A stretch of 64,000 bases of DNA from Streptomyces sp. GQFP. Its GTDB lineage: Bacteria; Actinomycetota; Actinomycetes; Streptomycetales; Streptomycetaceae. A model generated the notes under the pieces. The model was given only the letters and a program-made list of their open reading frames with translations, was not told the DNA's origin and searched no databases. Below are positions 1 to 7,805 of the stretch, in pieces (the first letter of the stretch is position 1; each line of letters begins with the position of its first letter). The translations under genes and the position numbers were made by a program. Where the stretch lies: NCBI RefSeq assembly GCF_021545335.1, contig NZ_CP089312.1, forward strand, positions 7,254,001 through 7,318,000, written 5' to 3'.

Positions 1-382
1 GTTGCTGGAAGAGCCCGAGGCTGTCGCGGTCGCCGGAGCTGAGGTTGCGCAGCCGCGATTCCTGCATCGCGGTGGCGAGCGCGATGATCTGTCCCTTCTT
101 CGGCACGTTCAGGCTGATCCCGGTGGCCACGATGGTGCGGGCGTTGGGGATCTGCTCCTCGGGCAGGGACAGGCCCTCGACGCGGACGGTCTTGGCGTCC
201 GCGCCGTTGAGGATCTTGGTGACCTGCTCGACGACCGTGTCGGTGTCGACGTCGCCCACGCACGTGAGGGAGGAGTAGGTGCTCTGGGCGGCCTCGCTGC
301 TGGTGGCCATCAGCATGGCTGTGCCGGCGAGGAGGAGAGGGGAGAGGACGAAGACGCCGATGCCGGCGGCCACGCCCTTCAA
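1..382 (-). CDS. Secreted NlpC/P60- or transglycosylase-type cell-wall protein, 3' end cut by window edge
   Basis: Reading the minus strand from a TTG at 382 gives 127 residues with no stop before the window edge. A GGGGAGG ribosome binding site lies about 8 nt upstream. An N-terminal hydrophobic segment (about residues 4-28) looks like a signal or anchor helix. The last visible stretch, around AMQESRLRNL and DSLGLFQQ, matches the conserved segment that precedes a C-terminal NlpC/P60 peptidase domain in Streptomyces cell-wall hydrolases linked to conjugation clusters. The catalytic domain itself lies outside the window, so the function is inferred from this lead-in. It probably opens local peptidoglycan for a transfer apparatus. 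It is divergent from the methyltransferase at 913. Confidence 0.6.
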   Translation of the reverse strand, partial: MKGVAAGIGVFVLSPLLLAGTAMLMATSSEAAQSTYSSLTCVGDVDTDTVVEQVTKILNGADAKTVRVEGLSLPEEQIPNARTIVATGISLNVPKKGQIIALATAMQESRLRNLSSGDRDSLGLFQQ

Positions 383-912
383 TCGGAGGAGCCTCCCCGG
401 CGGCGGTCGCGGTCCGGTGACCTGGGCAGGGGCGGGTAACGAGGCGTCATCAAGGGTCCTTTGGATGCGGTGTCCGGCGTGCCGCGTGCGCGTGGCGTCG
501 TGGAAGGAGGCGCGGCGGCCGGGGTGGGCGATCGAGTGCGTCGGCCGGCCGTGGGCGAGTTGCCGCTCGCTCGGCGGGGCCGAAAAGCGCTAGGTGTGCT
601 GGGGCAGGGGGAACCTCCAGGAGGCAAAGAAGGGGGAGCGCCAGCGGCGGTGTGCGCCGGGCGGTTCAAAAACAGTAGGCCCGAATCGGCCGTTGACCAA
701 AAAGTCGGCGGGATGTGCCGGATTCCGGTCCCTCGGGCGGGCACTTCTTGGTCGTCGGCCGATTCGCCTCTACAGTTTTAGGACTCCCTCGCCCTCCCCG
801 GTCTGCGGCCTCGGGCTTCTGTATGCCCATTTTCGGTTCCGCGGGGACGCCATTGTGCGAGGCGGTCATTTCCTGCGCATGCGCATTCACCGACCCGAAT
901 CGGGGTTCCTCT
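383..912. other. Divergent intergenic region with large inverted repeat
   Basis: About 530 bases between the starts of two divergent genes. No reading frame here has convincing codon bias with a ribosome binding site. It contains the imperfect inverted repeat at 668-780 and must carry promoters for both flanking genes. Confidence 0.5.
668..780. repeat. Imperfect inverted repeat with 38-nt arms
   Basis: Left arm 668-705 and right arm 743-780 are inverted copies, 30 of 38 positions identical by eye, including an 11-nt core CGAATCGGCCG and flanking GACCAA and AAAAC blocks. The spacer is 37 nt. Because the arms are imperfect and lie upstream of the methyltransferase start, a double operator or the terminal repeats of a tiny non-autonomous element (MITE-like) are both possible. 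The protein-coding frames crossing it are not convincing. Confidence 0.55.
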
Positions 913-1668
913 TTGCCTTTTTCCCTGCATCAGGGCGACGCCTTGAGCGTCCTTTCCAAGCTGCCGGACGACTGCGTCGATTCCGTGATCACCGATCCGC
1001 CCTACAACTCGGGCGGGCGGACCGCGAAGGAACGCACGAGCCGGTCGGCCAAGCAGAAGTACACCTCCGCCGATGCCCAGCACACGCTGCCGGACTTCAC
1101 CGGCGAGAACATGGACCAGCGGTCGTACGGATTCTGGCTGACGCAGATCATGACCGAGGCGCACCGGCTCACCAAGACCGGCGGGACCGCGCTGCTGTTC
1201 ACCGACTGGCGTCAGCTACCCGTTACGACGGACGCGATCCAGGCGGCTGGCTGGCTGTGGCGGGGCGTGCTGGCCTGGCACAAGCCGCAGGCCCGCCCGC
1301 AGAAGGGGCGCTTCACGCAGAACTGCGAGTTCGTCGTCTGGGCCTCCAAGGGCGCGATCGACGGCTCGGCCAACCCGGTCTACCTGCCGGGCATGTACTC
1401 CGCCTCACAGCCGTCCGGTTCGGCCCGGCGGCACATCACGCAGAAGCCCGTCGAGGTGATGCGCGAGCTGGTCAAGATCTGCCCCGACGGCGGCACGGTG
1501 CTCGACTTCTGCGCCGGTTCGGGCTCGACCGGGGTCGCCGCGCTCCTCGAAGGCCGTGACTTTATCGGCGTGGAGAAGACCGAGCAGTACGCCGCCGTCG
1601 CGGCCGACCGGCTCACCGAGACCATCCGCCAGACCCTCGCCCAGGACGACCTGATCCTCACCGCCTGA
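913..1668 (+). CDS. Orphan site-specific DNA methyltransferase (N6-adenine/N4-cytosine type)
   Basis: Transfers a methyl group from S-adenosylmethionine to an exocyclic amino group of A or C in DNA. From the TTG at 913 the protein is 251 aa and begins with the family-typical pattern PFSLHQGDAL. The catalytic motif IV DPPYNSGG follows at about residue 32, and the AdoMet-binding motif I, DFCAGSGSTG, lies near the C-terminus, giving the beta-class order. The phrase ITQKPVEVMRELV before motif I is also typical. Upstream in-frame ATG codons would add residues without family support, hence TTG. No restriction endonuclease is adjacent, so it is probably a solitary or anti-restriction methyltransferase of a mobile element. 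Confidence 0.85.
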   Translation: MPFSLHQGDALSVLSKLPDDCVDSVITDPPYNSGGRTAKERTSRSAKQKYTSADAQHTLPDFTGENMDQRSYGFWLTQIMTEAHRLTKTGGTALLFTDWRQLPVTTDAIQAAGWLWRGVLAWHKPQARPQKGRFTQNCEFVVWASKGAIDGSANPVYLPGMYSASQPSGSARRHITQKPVEVMRELVKICPDGGTVLDFCAGSGSTGVAALLEGRDFIGVEKTEQYAAVAADRLTETIRQTLAQDDLILTA

Positions 1669-1819
1669 CCCGCCAACAGGCCCTATTTCAGCGATAGTTG
1701 GTGACTTTCGCAATCCCAGGCCGGCATCCGGGGCGGACCTCGCCTTTCCTGCGGGTCGGCCTGTTCGCCACCGCGTGGCGTGTCCTGCCATTCCCACGGC
1801 CGAGGAGGCCATTGCTTTC

Positions 1820-2473
1820 ATGCCTGAATCCGTAGAACCCCCCAATGAGGGGGAGTTGGAACCGGTCCGCCTGCCCGACTCCCAGTTGGAGGGGATCGAG
1901 GCCAGTGTGCGCCGGCTGATGGAGGAGTCGGCGCAGCAGGCCCGCCAGCTCGACCATCTGGCCGCCGCCCCGGCACCCGGCGGATCGCCGTTCGCCGCTT
2001 TCGGCCTGCCGGGATTCGGCGGACCGCCCCCGGCACCGTCCCCGGAGCCGCGTCCCATCCTGGAACTGGAGGGCGAGGCGTACGAGGACGAACTCGACGC
2101 GCTGTCGGACTGGGTGGACGACTGGCTCCTGCCCGTCTACGGAGCCGAGGTCACCACGGCGGCGCCCTGGTGCCCGCAGTGGCAGGAGCACCAGGACGTC
2201 GTCGCCTGGCTGCACGCCCTGTGGATGGCCTACCAGCAGCACAAGGATCCCGAGGCGGGCCTGTCCGGCATGGCGGTGTGGCACCGGGACTTCCTCACCC
2301 ACACCATCGCCGCCGTCCGCGCGCCGGGCGGTCCGCTGTCGGCCTGTATGACCTCCCCGGAGCGGCCCGCGCACCGGATCCTGCCCGGTCCGCCTCCGTC
2401 CGCACGTCCGCAGAAGACGACCGCGCAGCCCGAGTCGCCGGACTCCGGTGGACCGTATGAGCTGACGGCATGA
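1820..2473 (+). CDS. DUF4913 domain protein
   Basis: 217 aa from an ATG preceded by GAGGAGG with good spacing. The N-terminal third is acidic and proline-rich. The C-terminal half contains WVDDWLLPVYG and WCPQWQEHQDVVAWLHALW, which resemble the tryptophan-rich DUF4913 domain of actinobacterial plasmids and ICEs, often found near conjugation genes. Function unknown. The stop overlaps the start of the next gene (ATGA at 2470), indicating co-translation with the RelE-like fusion. Confidence 0.75.
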   Translation: MPESVEPPNEGELEPVRLPDSQLEGIEASVRRLMEESAQQARQLDHLAAAPAPGGSPFAAFGLPGFGGPPPAPSPEPRPILELEGEAYEDELDALSDWVDDWLLPVYGAEVTTAAPWCPQWQEHQDVVAWLHALWMAYQQHKDPEAGLSGMAVWHRDFLTHTIAAVRAPGGPLSACMTSPERPAHRILPGPPPSARPQKTTAQPESPDSGGPYELTA

Positions 2474-3669
2474 GCGGGGGACGGCCACGGTCGGCCTTCG
2501 GCTTGAGCTTCGATCCCCGCGCCCTGACCGACCTGCTCCAGGCACCCAGCGACATCCGCGACCTCACTCTGGCCTACCTGCAGGACGTCGTGAACGGCCA
2601 GCGCTTCGGGCTGCGGCTGACGGGCGACCTGGAGGGCTACCGCAAGCTCTTCGTCGACGCCCGAAAGGACTGGCGGGTCGTCTACGGCCTGCGGCCGGCC
2701 CCAGAGAACGCGGTGCACCAACGGGAGATCTACGTGGTGGCCGTCAGACCCCGGGCCGGCAACGACGTCTACGACGAAGTCGGGCGGCGCCTGGGCATGT
2801 CGCGCCGCCCGCTCAGCGCGCGCACGCACGCGGCGCGCTCGGCGTCGCCGCAGCTCGCGGCCCGAGGCCCGGCACCGAGGCCCGGCCCCCTCCCCTCCGC
2901 GACGCCCGGCCTGCCCCGCGCCGCGCCCGTCGCGTCACACCCTTTGAGTACACGGAAGTCCCCGTCCATGTCCCGTGATTCCGCGTCGGCAGCAGCCCGG
3001 CGCGTGTTGTCCTCGCTCGACTCCCGGATCGAGGCCGCCACCGGTCACGTCGTCGACACCTTGTGGGCCCACCGCGACCGAAGCGTCCTCGATGAACCGC
3101 ACAGCGGCCTGGTCGACCGGCATCGTGAGCTGGTCCAGGCCGAGACGGGCGTGACCTTCTACCGCACCCTGCTGAACCGCCTGTCCAGCGGCGAGTTCCC
3201 GATCGATACCGCCCTGTTCAGCCGGATCGAGCGCACCGTGAAGCAGCTGCGGGACGCGGCCGACGTCCGGGACGCCGCCGTACGACGGGTGCTCACCGCC
3301 CTGGCACCGATCGAGGCCACCGCGAGTGCGGCTTCCGGAGCGGCGGCCGAGGAAATCTCAACTGCCGATCAGGCGGCCCTGCTGGCCATTGCCGGCGGCG
3401 CCAAGCTCTACGAGCACCTCCTGACCGGCCGCCTCGCGGTCACCGCGGCCTCCGGCACCCGCATCCCCTACACCGAACTGCAGCGCCTCATCTCCGGTGG
3501 TCTCGTGTCCGTCGACACCAGCCACCCGGTCCACGCCGGACAGCCCGTCAGCCTCACCGACGCCGGCCGCGCTGCACTCGCCGCCGGACGCCGTCCCCCG
3601 TCAGCCGGGGTACAGACGGTGGCGGCACGGCCCGGAGCGTGGCCGTCCACCCCAGCACCCCGGCGCTGA
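2470..3669 (+). CDS. Fusion of RelE/ParE-like domain with coiled-coil accessory domain
   Basis: 399 aa, translationally coupled to the DUF4913 gene. Residues about 15-110 (FDPRALTDLL to YDEVGRRLG) have the pattern of a RelE/ParE toxin fold: N-terminal helices, then RLTGDLEGYRKLFVDARKDWRVVYG and a final strand ending in AVRP. A proline/alanine-rich linker (about 111-165) joins a second, mainly helical domain (about 167-380). The second half resembles the three proteins at 5052, 5519 and 5979. An ATG at 2968 with a weak GGAAG upstream could give a separate shorter product, so one fused protein or two nested ones are possible. Toxin activity is not shown. Confidence 0.6.
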   Translation: MSGGRPRSAFGLSFDPRALTDLLQAPSDIRDLTLAYLQDVVNGQRFGLRLTGDLEGYRKLFVDARKDWRVVYGLRPAPENAVHQREIYVVAVRPRAGNDVYDEVGRRLGMSRRPLSARTHAARSASPQLAARGPAPRPGPLPSATPGLPRAAPVASHPLSTRKSPSMSRDSASAAARRVLSSLDSRIEAATGHVVDTLWAHRDRSVLDEPHSGLVDRHRELVQAETGVTFYRTLLNRLSSGEFPIDTALFSRIERTVKQLRDAADVRDAAVRRVLTALAPIEATASAASGAAAEEISTADQAALLAIAGGAKLYEHLLTGRLAVTAASGTRIPYTELQRLISGGLVSVDTSHPVHAGQPVSLTDAGRAALAAGRRPPSAGVQTVAARPGAWPSTPAPRR

Positions 3670-3689
3670 CCGCCCCCGAAAGGCTCTTG

Positions 3690-4433
3690 TTGCCCTCCTC
3701 TGCACCGCCGACCGCCCCGGGCGACATGCCTGAAGTCGACTTCGACGTCGACGAACTCGACGCCGATGAGCAGATCTCCCGTGACTTCTACCGACAGGTC
3801 CAAGTCAACGAGGACATGCTCCTCCCGCTCGCCGAGCACCACACCGCCGGCCGTGAGCACAGCTACTACGTCCTGTTCGACCGCACCGCCACCTTGGGCC
3901 ACCCCGGCGTCCCCCGGTACGTCGCCGTCCACCTGCACCGGCACCACGAGAAGCGGACGTTCGACTTCGAGAAGGCCCCGCTGCCGCTGCCTTCGATGGC
4001 GCAGTCCTGGCTGATCCACCGCGGCTGTCCCGCCGACGCCATCACCCTCGACCCCCAGCAGGGGCCGCCGGCGGACGAGGCGACGCGGGCTCTTGAACAA
4101 CGCCTCGCGGGCGACGGCAACCACTACGCCCTCGGCTACTCCTACACCCGCGACGACCCGGACGACATGGTCACCGTGGTGGCCCTGCGCGCCCTGGACG
4201 AGCGGGCCACCTCGCCGTTCCGCGTCGTGGTCGAGGAGGTCGACACCGGTGCGTGGACGCACACCCTGCGCGAGGGCGGCTTCGCCACGGTCGAAGAGGC
4301 CCTGACGTGGTGCGACGACCGGCTCACCGGCACGGCCGGCCCCCTCCCGCCGGTCCGGCCGGCCACGTCAGCGACCCGCCCGGCACTCCCGCCAACAGCG
4401 TCCATTCCGCGCCCGCCCGGCAAATCGCGCTGA
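3690..4433 (+). CDS. Hypothetical acidic protein
   Basis: Not recognised. 247 aa from TTG at 3690 (GAAAGG lies 7 nt upstream; an adjacent TTG at 3687 and an ATG at 3726 in the same frame are alternatives). The central part has HSYYVLFDRTATLGHPGV followed by a His-rich stretch HLHRHHEKR. The C-terminus is low-complexity and rich in proline and threonine. It overlaps the end of the preceding gene, which suggests an operon. Codon bias is typical of the window. Confidence 0.6.
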   Translation: MPSSAPPTAPGDMPEVDFDVDELDADEQISRDFYRQVQVNEDMLLPLAEHHTAGREHSYYVLFDRTATLGHPGVPRYVAVHLHRHHEKRTFDFEKAPLPLPSMAQSWLIHRGCPADAITLDPQQGPPADEATRALEQRLAGDGNHYALGYSYTRDDPDDMVTVVALRALDERATSPFRVVVEEVDTGAWTHTLREGGFATVEEALTWCDDRLTGTAGPLPPVRPATSATRPALPPTASIPRPPGKSR

Positions 4434-4471
4434 GCAACAACGCCGACGGGCGCGGCGCAACATAGCCGACG

Positions 4472-4496
4472 ATCGCCGGTTGGCCAAACCGGCGAT
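4472..4496. terminator. Hairpin, probable terminator
   Basis: ATCGCCGGTT (4472-4481) pairs perfectly with AACCGGCGAT (4487-4496) around a 5-nt loop. It lies between the stop at 4433 and the SH3 gene at 4587. Confidence 0.5.
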
Positions 4497-4586
4497 TCTC
4501 CGGACTCTATTTACGGCCGACGGGACAACAACCCCGGCCGATTCTCCCCACCCCTCTTTCTTTTCCTGCATGGAGGTTTCTTCCGC

Positions 4587-4946
4587 ATGCGTTCCACCCG
4601 AATAGCGATATCCGCAGCCGTGCTCGGGGCGCTCGCACTGCCGGTTGCGTCGGCTTCGGCGGCCACCGCGGCCCCGGTATCCGCCGCCACGGCACTGCCC
4701 GCATCGTCCTGCACCAGCAACCCGTACCTGCCGTGGGCCGTCCACGGCACCAGCGCCGTGACCATCCGCTCCAAGGCCACGACCGCGTCCACGGCCGTCG
4801 GCATCCTCTACAAGTCGCACAAGTTCACGGTGCACAAGACGACCAAGGGCGCGAAGTGGGTGTACATCACCGACAAGACCACCAAGGTCACCGGCTGGGT
4901 GTCCGGCAAGTACGTCTACCGCGACGTACGCATGTGCCTCGACTGA
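4587..4946 (+). CDS. Secreted bacterial SH3-domain protein
   Basis: 119 aa. Residues 1-26 are a clear Sec signal peptide (MRST start, hydrophobic core, SASA cleavage region). The mature part has a bacterial SH3 pattern: VTIRSKATTASTAVGILYKS, then KTTKGAKWVYITD and GWVSGKYV, ending with a second cysteine. Two cysteines (Cys42 and Cys117) could form a disulphide. Such small secreted SH3 proteins bind cell wall or peptides. TGGAGG lies upstream of the ATG at usable spacing. A hairpin upstream suggests its own promoter. Confidence 0.8.
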   Translation: MRSTRIAISAAVLGALALPVASASAATAAPVSAATALPASSCTSNPYLPWAVHGTSAVTIRSKATTASTAVGILYKSHKFTVHKTTKGAKWVYITDKTTKVTGWVSGKYVYRDVRMCLD

Positions 4947-5051
4947 CGAGCAGTCGGCACCAACCGGCCGCTTCTTAAGCCGAGTTGACCGCTCTTTCGC
5001 ATTCTCACGCTCATGGGCGCCGATAGGCCCCTGCCGCCAAGGAGTTCTTTC

Positions 5052-5522
5052 TTGTCCGACGAGATATCCGACGGCACGGTCGATGTCGTGGACGTGCTCA
5101 CCGAACAGATCGAAGCCCGTTTCGGACTCAGCATGGAGCAGCTGAAGGCCGTCGTCGCCGCGGCGCCGGACGCCAATCCGGACGCCACCGACATCGTCCG
5201 CTGGCACGGGCTTCTCCTGGAGTCCCAGACGGTCCTCGACCGTGCGGAGCACGACCTGATGGTGGTGCTGGAGACCCAGCCCGACCCTGTCGCCGACCGG
5301 ACGCATGCCCTGGTCCGCCGTGTCGAGGCAGCCGTGGTCGCGCGCGACGGGCGGGCCCAGACGCTGCGGTGGTATCTGGACCCGACGGCCCCGGGCAAGC
5401 AGGGCCTTGCCGCCGAACGGCTGGCCCGACTCCGCGCCACCCGCCCAGGTCCGGCGGTGCCGACCAGCGCCCCGCCCCGGCCGGTCAGCGCGCCGCAGGC
5501 CGCAAAGGGCGTGACACGGTGA
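5052..5522 (+). CDS. Coiled-coil accessory protein, family copy 1
   Basis: 156 aa from TTG at 5052, chosen because AAGGAG sits 7 nt upstream. Mostly helical; the sequence runs helix with ALVRRVEAAVVARDGRAQTLRWYL near residue 95-120, followed by a proline/alanine tail. The same plan (two long helices ending in an ARD motif, then a short helix and a Pro/Ala tail) recurs in the next two genes and in the C-terminal half of the 2470 product. Function unknown. Stop overlaps the next start (GTGA). Confidence 0.65.
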   Translation: MSDEISDGTVDVVDVLTEQIEARFGLSMEQLKAVVAAAPDANPDATDIVRWHGLLLESQTVLDRAEHDLMVVLETQPDPVADRTHALVRRVEAAVVARDGRAQTLRWYLDPTAPGKQGLAAERLARLRATRPGPAVPTSAPPRPVSAPQAAKGVTR

Positions 5523-5962
5523 GCACCCGGCGCAAGCCCAGCTCCGTGGACGCCCGACTGCACCAGGTCTTCGACGCTCCGATCGATGAGCTGTACGAGA
5601 TGGCGGTACGGTCCGATGCCTCCCCGGCCCTGACCCGCGCGCTGGAGTTGCGGTCCTTCCTCGCCCTGGCCGAGGAGCAGGTCGCCCGGGTCCGTGACCG
5701 CGTGCACGACGCCACGGCGGCCGACCGCGACATGGGCGAACTGTCCCCCGACGCCCTCCGGATGGACGCCGAGTGGCTTCAGGCGGCACTCGACGCCCGC
5801 GACGGATACCGCGCCGCGATCGACACCCTGCTGCGCACCATGCCGCCGACCGGCCACCGCACCCAGCCCGTCCGCACGGCGCAACCCCAGGTCACCACCG
5901 CTCCGTCCACGGCCGTCGCCGCCCCGGCACCGCAGCGTGCCGGGGTGGCCCGGGCCCGGTAA
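5519..5962 (+). CDS. Coiled-coil accessory protein, family copy 2
   Basis: 147 aa from GTG at 5519 overlapping the previous stop by 4 nt, so translationally coupled. The helices carry FLALAEEQVARVRDRV and EWLQAALDARDGYRAAIDTLL, aligning with copies 1 and 3. The N-terminal motif DAPIDELYEMA matches GAPLADLATHA of copy 3. Function unknown. Confidence 0.65.
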   Translation: MSTRRKPSSVDARLHQVFDAPIDELYEMAVRSDASPALTRALELRSFLALAEEQVARVRDRVHDATAADRDMGELSPDALRMDAEWLQAALDARDGYRAAIDTLLRTMPPTGHRTQPVRTAQPQVTTAPSTAVAAPAPQRAGVARAR

Positions 5963-5978
5963 CCGTGAAAGCCCCCGA

Positions 5979-6389
5979 ATGCCCCACCTGACGTCCACCG
6001 GCATCGCCGGACGCATCGAGGACCTCTACGGTGCCCCGCTCGCCGATCTCGCCACCCATGCGCAGGACCTGCCGCCCGGCATGCTCTCCGCACTCCTCGG
6101 CCTGTACCACGGCCTCGCCCTCGCCGAGCAGAGCATCGCCTCGAACCGCGACCGGCTTGCCCAACTCGTCGCTGGCGAAGGGCAGATCAGCACCCACGAG
6201 GCGTCGCACATTCTCGACTGCGCCCGCCGGCTTGCAGAAGCGGTCGCCGTCCGCGACGTCCAGGCCACGACGGCACTGGCCGTACTCCAGAGCCTGGGGC
6301 GCGTCGCCGCCCCCGAGCCGTCCCCGGCGCCCGCGCCCGCCGCGCCCGCGCCTCCCGTGGCGGCGACGAGCGCCGCTCCGAGCCGCTGA
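5979..6389 (+). CDS. Coiled-coil accessory protein, family copy 3
   Basis: 136 aa from ATG at 5979, 16 nt after the previous stop. Contains GLALAEQSIASNRDRLAQLV and RLAEAVAVRDVQATTALAVL, aligning with copy 2, then an Ala/Pro tail. Tandem duplication is the simplest origin of these genes. Function unknown. Confidence 0.65.
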   Translation: MPHLTSTGIAGRIEDLYGAPLADLATHAQDLPPGMLSALLGLYHGLALAEQSIASNRDRLAQLVAGEGQISTHEASHILDCARRLAEAVAVRDVQATTALAVLQSLGRVAAPEPSPAPAPAAPAPPVAATSAAPSR

Positions 6390-6441
6390 CCCCTCGCGGG
6401 CATCCCCCCTTCTTTTCTTCCTTCACCCAGGAGTTGCTCCC

Positions 6442-7293
6442 TTGGCCCTCACCGGTCTGCCTCCCGACGCCGACACCGACATCGCCCGGGTCTCCCAGGC
6501 CCTCGCCATGATCACTCCGCGCTGGAACGCGAGGATCCTGCTCGCCCTCGACGGGAAGCCGCTGCGCTACAAGGAGATCGCGCGCAAGGTGTCCTGGCTG
6601 CTCAATGGCCAGCTGCACCTCAAGCTGAAGCAGTTGTGCGATGCCGGCCTTGTCCAGCGCACCGAGCACACGACCCGACACGTCACCTACGGCCACACCG
6701 ACCGTGCCGCCGCCCTGCTGCCGGTCCTGCCGCTGATCGTCACCTGGGCCGAGAAAAACCTGGAGAAGCCGGAGAGGCCGCTGCCCGCGATCGAGCAGAT
6801 CGAGGACGGCCTCACCCTCCTGACCCGGCGGCACGCCGTCGCGCTTTTGTGGGTGCTGAAGGTCCGCGGGGAGAGCAGCGGCCGGACCCTGGCCCGGCTG
6901 GTCATGCCCGACAGCGACTGGACCAACGTCTACCCGCCGCTGCGCCAGCTCGTCGCCGACGGCCTGGTCGACACCGACGGCACCGGGCACCCCTACCGCC
7001 TGTCCGCAGCCGGCGACGCTCTCGGGCCCATCCTGGGCGCGCTGTCCGCATGGTCTGCGGGACAACCCCTGCGGCAGGCCGTACGCCACCCGGTCTGGGG
7101 ACGGCCGGACGACCCGCCCGCCGCGCAGAAGTGGGTCAGCAACCCGGCGCGGCTTCCCGCCCCGACCGCCACGCCCGCGCCGGCCAACACCCGCACGAAC
7201 CCGTCCCCGGCCTGGCAGCACGGCGGACTCTTCTCCCACGCCACCCCCGCCCGCCCGACGGCGGCCCTTCCGGCGGGAGGACCGCGCCGATGA
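6442..7293 (+). CDS. HxlR-like winged-helix regulator with two domains
   Basis: 283 aa from TTG at 6442 with CAGGAG upstream. Residues about 14-100 have the HxlR pattern (ITPRWNARILLALDGKPLRYKEIARKV, then LKQLCDAGLVQRTEHTTRHVTYG). A second winged-helix-like unit follows at about 125-215 (RHAVALLWVLKVRGESSG, LRQLVADGLVDTDGTGHPYRLS). The C-terminal 60 residues are disordered and Pro/Ala-rich. Probably a DNA-binding regulator of the downstream MFS/ATP-grasp genes, to which it is coupled by an ATGA overlap. Confidence 0.7.
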   Translation: MALTGLPPDADTDIARVSQALAMITPRWNARILLALDGKPLRYKEIARKVSWLLNGQLHLKLKQLCDAGLVQRTEHTTRHVTYGHTDRAAALLPVLPLIVTWAEKNLEKPERPLPAIEQIEDGLTLLTRRHAVALLWVLKVRGESSGRTLARLVMPDSDWTNVYPPLRQLVADGLVDTDGTGHPYRLSAAGDALGPILGALSAWSAGQPLRQAVRHPVWGRPDDPPAAQKWVSNPARLPAPTATPAPANTRTNPSPAWQHGGLFSHATPARPTAALPAGGPRR

Positions 7294-7805
7294 CCACCCT
7301 CTCCACCACCGACGTCCAGCGCGCCCAGGCGGTCCTGTCCTTGCCGGCCCTGATCCGCCTGATCACCGAGATCGACGACAACGGCCCCATCCCGCCCCGC
7401 GCGCTGACCCGCACCCTCACCGACATCCACGCGGACCACCTGCGACACAGCGCCGACCAGGCCCGCGTGCTCGGCCTCGTCCACGTACAGCCCGGCGCCG
7501 GCCTCAGCCTGACCACGGCCGGCGTGGAGTTGGCCGACGTGTACGACGCGATGGCCCGCTGGGCTCGCCGCCACGAGCGTCCGGCTCCGGTCTGCGACTT
7601 CACCGGCCGGATCCAGCACACCCTCGCGCTCCTGGCCCAGCCACCGATACGCCCCTCGCACAGCGGACCCCGGCGACGTGCCGACGTTGCCCCAGCGAAC
7701 TCGGAGGCTGACACGGAGTTCGCACGGCTGCGCCGCCTCCTTCAGGAGTGGCTGCAGGACCATCCGCAGGTCGTCGGGGTCGCCGATCCCGAGATCGCCG
7801 CGTGA
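7290..7805 (+). CDS. Winged-helix regulatory protein
   Basis: 171 aa starting inside the stop of the previous gene. The segment LSLPALIRLITEIDDNGPIPPRALTRTL to VHVQPGAGLSLTTAGVELADVYDAM has the shape of an HxlR/MarR-type winged helix (helix-helix-recognition helix-wing). It resembles the second domain of the previous protein. The stop overlaps the start of the MFS gene (GTGA). Probably acts with the preceding regulator. Confidence 0.6.
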   Translation: MTTLSTTDVQRAQAVLSLPALIRLITEIDDNGPIPPRALTRTLTDIHADHLRHSADQARVLGLVHVQPGAGLSLTTAGVELADVYDAMARWARRHERPAPVCDFTGRIQHTLALLAQPPIRPSHSGPRRRADVAPANSEADTEFARLRRLLQEWLQDHPQVVGVADPEIAA

